This document shows positions 1 to 7,172 of a stretch of DNA of 64,000 nt, piece after piece. A model generated the notes under the pieces. The model ran no database searches, was not told the DNA's origin, and was given only the letters and a program-made list of their open reading frames with translations. Positions within the stretch are counted from its first letter, which is position 1, and every line of letters begins with the position of its first letter. Origin of the DNA: Dyella subtropica (lineage in GTDB: Bacteria > Pseudomonadota > Gammaproteobacteria > Xanthomonadales > Rhodanobacteraceae); assembly GCF_026283965.1 (NCBI RefSeq), contig NZ_JAPDPD010000018.1, positions 1 to 64,000 of the forward strand, written 5' to 3'. The position numbers and the translations under genes are program-made.

Positions 1-112
1 GAAGCCCAGGCAACTGTTCGGGTTGTGAGGAAAAGTCCCCGCCGACCCAGGCTCACCTACGATCTCGTGATCCGAGGGGCAACGGTCTGGCGGGGGTAAA
101 GCAAACTTACAA

Positions 113-492
113 GGGGTGGGTGCTCGCAATGGCCTCTCAATCTCGTCACCCCGGCGTAGGCCGGGGTCCAGTGGCGTTGCCGTTTGATGTTCGCGTTATC
201 GCGACCGGGCTCGCCTGCGGCGGGCTTCCGTCCTCCTGCCGGAGGCCGGGTCACTTCTCTTTGTTTGGTCAAAGAGAAGTAACCAAGAGAAAGACCACCC
301 CTCTTCCGCGCTCTACGGGCTTCGCCCTCCGAGTCCGTGAGGTCTGGCCGGGCTTTTCGACACGACGTTTGGTGTCCTGTCGGGAGGCATGGGCATCCGT
401 GCCCATGCCCCTGCGGGCCTGATCGTCCAGCCCTCACCGCTGCACAGGGGCCCCCAAGATCAAAAGCAAACCCTCGCTCATCGGAGGGCCAT
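113..492 (+). repeat. Interspersed GC-rich repeat, copy 1
   Basis: This stretch shares order and wording with segments near 58.86-59.31 kb (inverted) and 63.48-64.00 kb (direct). Shared blocks in order are a CCCCGGCGTAGGCCGGGG palindrome, a GCCTGCGGCGGGCTTCC block, a GAAGTAACCAAGAGAAAGACC block, a GGTCTGGCCGGGCTTTTCG block and a terminal block ending in CAAACCCTCGCTCATC. Translated pieces on both strands look like spurious Arg/Pro/Gly-rich proteins, so I do not call genes here. Copy 1 lacks the left-hand 100 or so bases present in the other two copies. Confidence 0.85.
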
Positions 493-684
493 CAAGTCCC
501 GTCGCGTCGAAAGAGCAGTTCCATGCCGACGTGAGATGACCTTCGCGGGACGACGAACACCGTGACGTTTCCCACACACCTCCGAGAGATTTTCACACGG
601 CCGCGCGACTGCTCCCGATAGTGGTCGTTCACGCGCCTTATCAATCGCTTCCCTCACTTGAACCTGGCCATAGCAACACGCACA

Positions 685-704
685 CCGTGTGGAAATTCAC
701 ACGG
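685..704. promoter_or_regulatory. Palindromic upstream activator site (predicted UAS)
   Basis: A perfect inverted repeat CCGTGTG-N6-CACACGG lies about 100 bp upstream of the start point predicted from the sigma-54 promoter at 767-784. A matching half-site CACACGG sits at 594-600. This spacing is typical of enhancer sites for sigma-54 activators. The Fis-type HTH activator encoded at 29093-30091 is the natural candidate to bind it. Binding is inferred only from position and symmetry. Confidence 0.5.
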
Positions 705-766
705 CACCCTGTGTCTGCATGGCTGGTGCATACATGGATGTTCAATGGATTCAATGCTTTGCCTGG

Positions 767-784
767 TTGGCACGGCTCTTGAAT
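767..784 (+). promoter_or_regulatory. Sigma-54 (RpoN) promoter of the T6SS operon
   Basis: The sequence TTGGCACGGCTCTTGAAT matches the -24/-12 consensus TTGGCACG-N4-TTGCW except for A instead of C at -12. The GG (769-770) and GA (781-782) elements have the exact spacing required. It lies about 70 bp upstream of the fused tssB-tssC start, predicting a leader of about 60 nt. Sigma-54 control of T6SS operons is established in Vibrio and Pseudomonas. Confidence 0.65.
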
Positions 785-854
785 CATCTGATCCGCAACG
801 CGTGCACACCGATCGATCGAATCCAAGTTGCCGCCATTTCAGCGAGGCCTGTCC

Positions 855-3218
855 ATGACTGTCGAAAGCATCCAGAAGAAGCTGCTGCGTGTGAGGCCGC
901 CGCGCGTACGCATTACTTACGATGTCGAAACCGGCGATGCGATCGAGAAGGTGGAGCTGGCTTTTATCGTGGGCATTTTTGCCGATCTGTCGGGCGAGGT
1001 GCCTGCCAACACCTTGCCGTCGATGAAAGACCGGCGCATGCGCGATATCGATAGCGAGTCGTTCGACAAGGTACTCGCGGAGTGCACGCCGACGATCAAG
1101 CTCGATGGCATTGCCGATCTGATCGCCGGTGGCGGGAAGAAGCTCAATGGCCCAATGCAATTCGGCAGCTTGGCCGATTTCGAGCCGCTTTCGATCATTG
1201 GAAAGGTCGATGGCCTGAAGCAGCGCTACGACGCCCGTGCCGATCTGCGTGCCTTGCAGTCGATGGGCGAGTGCAATGATTCGCTGGCCTCGGTGCTGGA
1301 TGGTTCGCTGATCGATGCCGATGCGATCGGTGCCTTGAAAGGTGCCTTCGGCACGCAGGTGCCGGCTGATTGGGTCAATGCCACGCTGGTTCCCAGCACG
1401 GTGTCGCCGCTGCCCAGCACTGGCAAGGATGTGCCCGTCGCGCTGGTGACCTTGCTGGCCGCGCAAATGGCGGGCAATGCGGCGATGGCTGATGCGGCCA
1501 AGGACGCGGCCGATGCGGCGAAGCAGGCGGCTGATAAAGCCAAGACGGATAACGATACGGCGGTAACCGCTCTGACCACCGCGAAGCAGGCGGCGAAGGA
1601 TGCCGCCACCGCGTTAGGCACGGCCGGCGACAATGTGAAAGCGGCCCAGGGCGACAAAGCCATCGCCGATGCCAATGCCGCCCTGGTTGCCGCGCAGAAG
1701 ACGAAGAACGATGCCGATGCGGCTCTGTTGCTGGCGCAGTCGCAGGCGGATGCGGCCAATAAGTTGATGGTCAATACCGCGCAGACGGCCAGCGATCGCA
1801 TGCAGTCGTATCTGACGGTCGATCCCTTGTCCAAGGCGCGCCGTCTGGTTGGACGCTTCACCAACGAGATCATCGTGCCGATGGGCGCGAAGGAACTGAA
1901 CAGTGTCGCGCTGGGTGTCAGCGGCATGATCGACGAGCGCGCCGGCGGCATCGATATGCAGATCGGCCTGCAACTGGACGCGATCATGCATGCGCCGAAA
2001 TTCCAGGAACTGGAAGCGACCTGGCGGGGCTTGTATTACCTGGTATCGCGTACCGAAACCGGCCGGCTGATGAAATTGCGCGTGTATAACGCGTCGATGG
2101 ACGATTTGCGCAAGGAATTGGAAAAGGCGGCGGATTTCGATCAGAGCTGCATTTTCAAAATGATCTACGAGGCCGAATTCGGCACCTACGGCGGCTCACC
2201 CTACAGCCTGCTGGTGGGCGGCTACGAATTCGACCATTCGCCCAATCATATGTCGCTGCTCGGCAAGATGACCCAGGTGGCCGCGTCCGCGCACGCGCCG
2301 TTTATCGCGGCCGCGTCTCCGGGCCTGTTTGGTCTGGACGGTTTCGACAAACTGGCCAAGCCGCGCGATCTGGGGCAGCTGTTCGAGTCGCCGGAATTGG
2401 CGCAATGGACGGAGTTCCGGGGCAGCGAGGATTCGCGCTATGTGGCGCTGACTCTGCCGCATGCCTTGATGCGTTTGCCGTATGGCAAGGATTCGCGTCC
2501 CGCCGAAGGCGTGAAGTATGAGGAGACCGTCACCGGCGACAACGGGCCCGAGCACAAGAACTTCCTGTGGGGCAATGCCTCCTACGTGCTGGCGGAACGC
2601 GTCACCCATGCTTTCGCGCTGTATCACTGGACCGCGGCGATCCGTGGCGTGGAAGGCGGTGGCCTGGTCGATGGCCTGCCGGTGTACACCTATCGCGACG
2701 ATGCGGACATGGTGAACATGATCTGTCCCACCGAGGTGTCGATTACCGACCGGCGCGAAAAAGAATTGAATGATCTCGGCTTTATCGCGCTATGCAATTG
2801 CAAGGGTACCGGGCAGGCGGCGTTCTTCGGCGGGCAGACCGCCAATCAGCCGCGCCAGTACATCACCGACGAAGCAAACGCCAATGCCAAGCTGTCGGGG
2901 ATGCTGCCGTACATTCTCGCCGCATCGCGTTTCGCGCATTACATCAAGGTGATCATGCGCAAGAAAATCGGCGCCTTTCTGACGCGCGGGAATATCGAGG
3001 GATATCTCAATACCTGGATCGCCCAGTACGTATTGCTGGATGACAACGCCTCGCAAGAGGTCAAGGCCAGCTATCCGTTGCGTGCCGCGCTGATCAGCGT
3101 TACCGACGTACCCGGTTCGCCCGGTGCGTACAAGGCGACGGTATTCATCAAACCTCACTTCCAGCTCGAAGAACTCACCACCTCGATTCGCCTTGTGGCG
3201 GATCTGCCGGCGGCCTGA
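855..3218 (+). CDS. tssB-tssC: T6SS contractile sheath, fused TssB-TssC
   Basis: One 787-residue protein contains both sheath subunits that are normally separate. Residues 1-150 are TssB (VipA): an RPPRVRITYDVETGDAIEK block, then FIVGIFADLSG and LADFEPLSII. Residues about 205-310 are an Ala/Lys/Asp-rich segment expected to form a long helix or coiled coil. Residues about 355-787 are TssC (VipB), with the hallmark APKFQELEATWRGLYYLV, then FGTYGGSPYSLLVGGYEF. The sheath polymerises on the baseplate around the Hcp tube and contracts to fire it. ATG at 855 is chosen because TssB homology begins there; an upstream TTG at 828 adds nine unrelated residues. The reading frame is uninterrupted across the junction. 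First gene of the operon, behind the sigma-54 promoter. Confidence 0.93.
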   Translation: MTVESIQKKLLRVRPPRVRITYDVETGDAIEKVELAFIVGIFADLSGEVPANTLPSMKDRRMRDIDSESFDKVLAECTPTIKLDGIADLIAGGGKKLNGPMQFGSLADFEPLSIIGKVDGLKQRYDARADLRALQSMGECNDSLASVLDGSLIDADAIGALKGAFGTQVPADWVNATLVPSTVSPLPSTGKDVPVALVTLLAAQMAGNAAMADAAKDAADAAKQAADKAKTDNDTAVTALTTAKQAAKDAATALGTAGDNVKAAQGDKAIADANAALVAAQKTKNDADAALLLAQSQADAANKLMVNTAQTASDRMQSYLTVDPLSKARRLVGRFTNEIIVPMGAKELNSVALGVSGMIDERAGGIDMQIGLQLDAIMHAPKFQELEATWRGLYYLVSRTETGRLMKLRVYNASMDDLRKELEKAADFDQSCIFKMIYEAEFGTYGGSPYSLLVGGYEFDHSPNHMSLLGKMTQVAASAHAPFIAAASPGLFGLDGFDKLAKPRDLGQLFESPELAQWTEFRGSEDSRYVALTLPHALMRLPYGKDSRPAEGVKYEETVTGDNGPEHKNFLWGNASYVLAERVTHAFALYHWTAAIRGVEGGGLVDGLPVYTYRDDADMVNMICPTEVSITDRREKELNDLGFIALCNCKGTGQAAFFGGQTANQPRQYITDEANANAKLSGMLPYILAASRFAHYIKVIMRKKIGAFLTRGNIEGYLNTWIAQYVLLDDNASQEVKASYPLRAALISVTDVPGSPGAYKATVFIKPHFQLEELTTSIRLVADLPAA

Positions 3219-3257
3219 GCAGGCATCGGCCACGGCTAACAGATCACAGGAGCGAAT

Positions 3258-3824
3258 ATGGACCTGATACTTTTGCAACCCGGCGACCCTGCCATTTTCG
3301 GTTCGCCCAATAACTGGCAAATGGGTGGCAGCCTGATCGACGGCGAATGGCGCGACCAGGTGCTGAAACTGGGGCAGTGCATGGAATTGATGTCCGTGCA
3401 TCAGGGCATGCAACAGCAGATCACCACCGATGTCAGCAACTCGGCGCGTACCTCGGGCCGACCGATCATTACCGAGTTCACCTGCGTCAAGTACGTGGAC
3501 AAGACGTCGGTAAAACTCTATGACTATTGCTTGCGCGCCGAGCCGCTGGGCAAGGGCAAGGACAAGCCCACCAAGATCTATATCGCGCGCAACTCTGGCA
3601 AGAACACCGCCAATATCCTCACCATGGAACTGCGCGACGCGATCATCAGCGAGATCCAGTTCCAGACCAACGCCGACGACATGCCCACCGAGCAATTCAA
3701 GCTCAACTTCACCGAAGTGCTGTGGACCTACACCGTGCAGAACGCCGAAACCGACGCCGCCGGCAACATGCTCGCGGGATGGAGCGTGGCGAGGAACCGG
3801 CCGATCGGACAGTTCACTTCATAA
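3258..3824 (+). CDS. hcp: T6SS inner tube protein Hcp (TssD)
   Basis: A 188-residue Hcp-family protein, slightly longer than the usual 160-175. Hexamers stack into the tube expelled by sheath contraction, and the lumen can carry small effectors. Family signs are the internal GRPIITEFTCVKYVDKTS segment (variant of the Hcp K-x-D-K-S/T-S-P-x-L region), conserved TEQFKLNFTEVLWTYTVQN near the C-terminus, and no signal peptide. It begins 39 nt after the sheath gene with a good ribosome site (CAGGAG). It is the only hcp in the window, so it is probably the structural one. Confidence 0.92.
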   Translation: MDLILLQPGDPAIFGSPNNWQMGGSLIDGEWRDQVLKLGQCMELMSVHQGMQQQITTDVSNSARTSGRPIITEFTCVKYVDKTSVKLYDYCLRAEPLGKGKDKPTKIYIARNSGKNTANILTMELRDAIISEIQFQTNADDMPTEQFKLNFTEVLWTYTVQNAETDAAGNMLAGWSVARNRPIGQFTS

Positions 3825-3892
3825 GCCTGTTTTTCGGCCGTTCCTTTGACGATGAATGCGTTGACAGGGAGCGGGACCGTACCGGAGACCGC

Positions 3893-4243
3893 ATGCCATT
3901 TCTGCTCGAACGCCTCCAGCACGCACACGCCAGCTTGGCCGATCACGTTGCCGCGCAGATCCAGCGGCTGGTGGAATGCCGTCCGTATATCGCGCCAGGC
4001 GGTGTGCATGTGTGCGATTTCGGCATGCCCGCGATCGTCGATCTCGGCACTGGCCTGCACGACCAGGAGCGTTACGGTGCGGCCCTGACCAAGGCGATCG
4101 CGCAGTACGAACCGCGCTTGCGCGACCTGCGGCTGGAATGGCTGCCCAGCGGACGCACCCTGGTGGTGACTGGACGCCTGCAGCAGGAGGCGGAAAACCA
4201 CTCCTTCCGTTTTGAATTGCCGATGCAGGGGGCGGCCGCATGA
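3893..4243 (+). CDS. tssE: T6SS baseplate protein TssE (gp25-like)
   Basis: A 116-residue protein resembling phage T4 gp25, a baseplate wedge component that seeds sheath assembly. The family signature appears as CDFGMPAIVDLG followed by an acidic/basic C-terminal half (YEPRLRDLRLEW). It is shorter than typical TssE (130-160), missing part of the N-terminal region. ATG 3893 is chosen because GGAG sits 6 nt upstream; no earlier credible in-frame start follows the hcp stop. The stop overlaps the tssF start by 4 nt (ATGA), suggesting translational coupling. Confidence 0.85.
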   Translation: MPFLLERLQHAHASLADHVAAQIQRLVECRPYIAPGGVHVCDFGMPAIVDLGTGLHDQERYGAALTKAIAQYEPRLRDLRLEWLPSGRTLVVTGRLQQEAENHSFRFELPMQGAAA

Positions 4244-6066
4244 ATAACGCCGCCGCGCCGCGCCTGAAGATGTGGTTCGAGCAGGAGATGGCGGCGCTGC
4301 GCGCGGACGCGGTGGAGTTCGGGCAGGCGTTTCCCGCGATCGCCAAGAGCCTGGAGCTGAGCGGCGGGCGCAGCAATGATCCACAGGTGGAGATGCTGCT
4401 GCAATCCTTCGGCTGGATGGCCGGGCGTTTGCGCTACCAGCTGGAAGTTGATCAGGCGGTGTTGCCCAATGCGCTGTTGGGCCTGCTGTATCCGCACCTG
4501 GAAGCGCCGCTGCCGTCGATGCTGCTGGCCGAGATCGAAGTGCGGCCGGAAGGCGCCAATTTCATGCATGGCGTGACCCTGGGGCGCGGACGTTACGTGT
4601 ACGCCACAGCGGTCAATGACCTCGGACAACAGCTGCGCTGCCGCTTCCGCACCGGCTGCGATACGCCCCTATGGCCCTTGAAGCTGACCGATCTGGCCAT
4701 GGTCAGCGCCAATACCTATCCCTTACGTCGCGGCGACACCCGCACTTTATCCATCGCGCGGGCCAGCATCGAATGCCAGGGCAAGGACCCGGCGCATGCG
4801 ATGAAGATGCCGCAGCTGCGCTTTTGCATTCACGCCGAGCACAAGCACGCCTACCCGTTTTACGACGCCTTGTCGACGCATCTGGTACGGATCGCCTTGC
4901 GCGTGCCGGAAACCGGCGAGCTGCGCTATATCGATGCCGATCAGCTGCGCTGGTGCGGCTTTGACGATGACGAAGCACTGCTAGGCACGCATCCGCTGAC
5001 CCATCCCGGCTACCGGCTGGTGCAGGAATACTTTGCCTTTCCGCAGAAATTCCTGTTTTTCGAAATAGGTGGGCTGGATTGGTCGGGCGTGGGCAAGCAG
5101 TTCGAGCTGCTGTTTCTGCTCGATACGCCCGCGCCGAAACAGAATCCTCTGGATCGCGACCTGCTGCGTCTCAATTGCGTACCGCTGATCAACTTGTATC
5201 CGCAGCGCATCGAGCCTTTCGTGCTGGATCAGCAGCATTACGAATACCGTTTGATCGGCGATCAGCAGAACCATCGCTATTGCGAAATTCACAGCCTGGA
5301 CGAACTGGTCTCGATCCGCTCCGATAGCAGTCCGCGTCCGATCGCGCCGTATTTTTCGCTCGACGAGATGCAGTACATGGAAAAGCTGGATTACTTCTAT
5401 GCGCTGCGCCGCGAGGTGAACCAGACCGGTGCGGTGCAGGGCACCGAGACCTATGTGTCGTTTCTGGACCCCAATTTCGATCCGATGCTGCCGGCCGAGG
5501 AAATGATCGGCGGCAGCGCCTTGTGCACCAACCGCCGCCTGCCTTCGCAGCTGCAGCTGGGCAGTCCTCTGTATCTGGAAGGCGCGGGACCGGTATCGAC
5601 GCTGACCGTGGCCAGCAAGCCCACGCCGAACCAGCCGCCGCAGATGGTGGGCGATCGTCCCTGGGCCCTGGTGTCGCAGTTGTGCTTGAACCATCTATCG
5701 CTGATCGATGGCGAACGCGGCCCGCCGGTGCTGAAGAACATGTTGCGCCTGCATGTGGGGCCGGCCAGCGCCACCGGCTACCGCCAGATCGACGGCCTGC
5801 GCGCGCTCAGCAGCCGGCGCGTGCAGCGGCGTATGCCGCGCCGCGAGGTGTGGCGCGGTTTCGCCGATTGCATCGAGGTGCACGCGCAGGTGGATCTTGG
5901 GCATTTCGAGGGCGGTAGCGCGGTGCTGTTCGGCAGCGTGCTGCACCGTTTCCTGTCCTTGTACGCGGAGGTCAACACCGTCGTCGAGCTGATTCTTGAA
6001 TCGTCCGATCTGCATGGGGAATTGAAATCATGGCCACCGCTGACTGGCGCACGGGCGAATCTTTAA
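4240..6066 (+). CDS. tssF: T6SS baseplate protein TssF
   Basis: A 608-residue TssF (VasA/ImpG) protein, normal for the family. It forms the TssF2-TssG baseplate wedge that joins TssE, TssK and the VgrG hub. Recognised by the N-terminal MWFEQEMAALRADAVEFG and AFPAIAKSLELSGG blocks, and by DPQVEMLLQSFGWMAGRL, all close to the family consensus (FYEELRYLRELGAEFA, HPKIAGRLG, DPHVERLLEAFAFLTAR). The C-terminus overlaps tssG by 37 nt, typical of this gene pair. Confidence 0.93.
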   Translation: MNNAAAPRLKMWFEQEMAALRADAVEFGQAFPAIAKSLELSGGRSNDPQVEMLLQSFGWMAGRLRYQLEVDQAVLPNALLGLLYPHLEAPLPSMLLAEIEVRPEGANFMHGVTLGRGRYVYATAVNDLGQQLRCRFRTGCDTPLWPLKLTDLAMVSANTYPLRRGDTRTLSIARASIECQGKDPAHAMKMPQLRFCIHAEHKHAYPFYDALSTHLVRIALRVPETGELRYIDADQLRWCGFDDDEALLGTHPLTHPGYRLVQEYFAFPQKFLFFEIGGLDWSGVGKQFELLFLLDTPAPKQNPLDRDLLRLNCVPLINLYPQRIEPFVLDQQHYEYRLIGDQQNHRYCEIHSLDELVSIRSDSSPRPIAPYFSLDEMQYMEKLDYFYALRREVNQTGAVQGTETYVSFLDPNFDPMLPAEEMIGGSALCTNRRLPSQLQLGSPLYLEGAGPVSTLTVASKPTPNQPPQMVGDRPWALVSQLCLNHLSLIDGERGPPVLKNMLRLHVGPASATGYRQIDGLRALSSRRVQRRMPRREVWRGFADCIEVHAQVDLGHFEGGSAVLFGSVLHRFLSLYAEVNTVVELILESSDLHGELKSWPPLTGARANL

Positions 6067-7172
6067 GCCTGCGGCTCGCGCGGCGTCCGGCGAGCTTCGA
6101 TTTTTTCCAATGGGTGCGGCTGAACTCCTGGCCGGCTGGCGTGGCGATGACGCCTTATGCGGTGGAGCACGGTGTGCGCCAGGTCAGCCCGCGGCTGCGT
6201 TTTCGCGGCGAGCTGTCGCCGGCTTTTCCCGGTAGCGAAATTTCGGCGGGGCGTATGCGCCTTCCCGTGCGTGCCGCTGGCATGCCGGCGCAGGTGGAGG
6301 CGCTCAAGCGCATCGATTTGTATGTCACCAATTTCACTCTGGCCGGCGTGCTTGGCCCCTTGCCCGACAGTTACACCGAATGGGTGCGGCAGCAGCTGGG
6401 CTTGCGCGATACCGCGATGGCCGAGTTTCTGGACATCTTCAATCACCGCCTCAGCACGCTGCGCTACGAATTGAAAGCGGCCAGCGTGCCGGCCTTCGAT
6501 GCCTTGCGCCCCGAATACACGCGCTGCGCGGAAGCAGCCGGCGCGCTGATGGGCCTGACCGCGTTCGAAGGGGAAGGCGCGCGCATGCTGGCGCAGCGGG
6601 TGCCGATGCCACGGCGCGCCTTGCTGGCTTTGTGCGGCCTGGCCGCCGATGGACGCCGCGGCCTGGCGCAAGCCTTGATCGTGCTGCGCATTTATCTCGG
6701 CATGCCGCTGACGATCGAGCCGCTGCATGGCGCCTGGCGCAAGATCGATCCGCGCGACCGCAGCTTGCTGGGGCGGCGCCGTTTGCGCGATACCGCGCCG
6801 CTGGGGAAGCGGGTGTGGGTGAATCATGCGGCGGTGGCGCTGGCCTTGGGTCCGGTGTCGTATGAGCGCCTGTGCGGTCTGTTGCCGGATCGCACGCGCG
6901 GCGCGAAGACGGGGCTTCGATTCGGCCGTGCGTATCGGAACTTCGCAGCGATGCTGCATTACCTGTTCGACCGACAAGTCGATGTGGTGGTGACGATCAG
7001 TGTGGACGAAGCGGCTATTCCGCCGCCCACCTTGTGGCGTCCGCGTCTGCTGGCGGGCTTCGGCAGCCACGGTTTGCGGCTGGGACAGACAGCGTGGCTG
7101 CGCGGTCGTCCGAAGGCAGTGCGGCAAGTGCGCTTCACGATCGCGGCGGACGCGGTGGTGGAGGCGGCATGA
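6030..7172 (+). CDS. tssG: T6SS baseplate protein TssG
   Basis: A 380-residue TssG (VasB/ImpH) protein, partner of TssF in the baseplate wedge. Family features are an N-terminal PASFDFFQWVRL block (family FFQAVRLLE), VTNFTLAGVLGPLPDSYTEW (family FFGLTGPQGVLPRHYTE), and EFLDIFNHRLSTLRYELKA. ATG 6030 lies inside the end of tssF. The stop overlaps the vgrG start (ATGA), so tssF, tssG and vgrG are probably co-translated. Confidence 0.92.
   Translation: MATADWRTGESLSLRLARRPASFDFFQWVRLNSWPAGVAMTPYAVEHGVRQVSPRLRFRGELSPAFPGSEISAGRMRLPVRAAGMPAQVEALKRIDLYVTNFTLAGVLGPLPDSYTEWVRQQLGLRDTAMAEFLDIFNHRLSTLRYELKAASVPAFDALRPEYTRCAEAAGALMGLTAFEGEGARMLAQRVPMPRRALLALCGLAADGRRGLAQALIVLRIYLGMPLTIEPLHGAWRKIDPRDRSLLGRRRLRDTAPLGKRVWVNHAAVALALGPVSYERLCGLLPDRTRGAKTGLRFGRAYRNFAAMLHYLFDRQVDVVVTISVDEAAIPPPTLWRPRLLAGFGSHGLRLGQTAWLRGRPKAVRQVRFTIAADAVVEAA

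Noticed and set aside
1-112. GAGGAAAAGTCCCC near the left edge resembles the GAGGAAAGTCC block of RNase P RNA, and 37-47 can pair with 84-95.
   Set aside because: Only one short block matches, the rest of RNase P RNA is absent, and the adjacent sequence leads into an interspersed repeat. I could not support an RNA gene.
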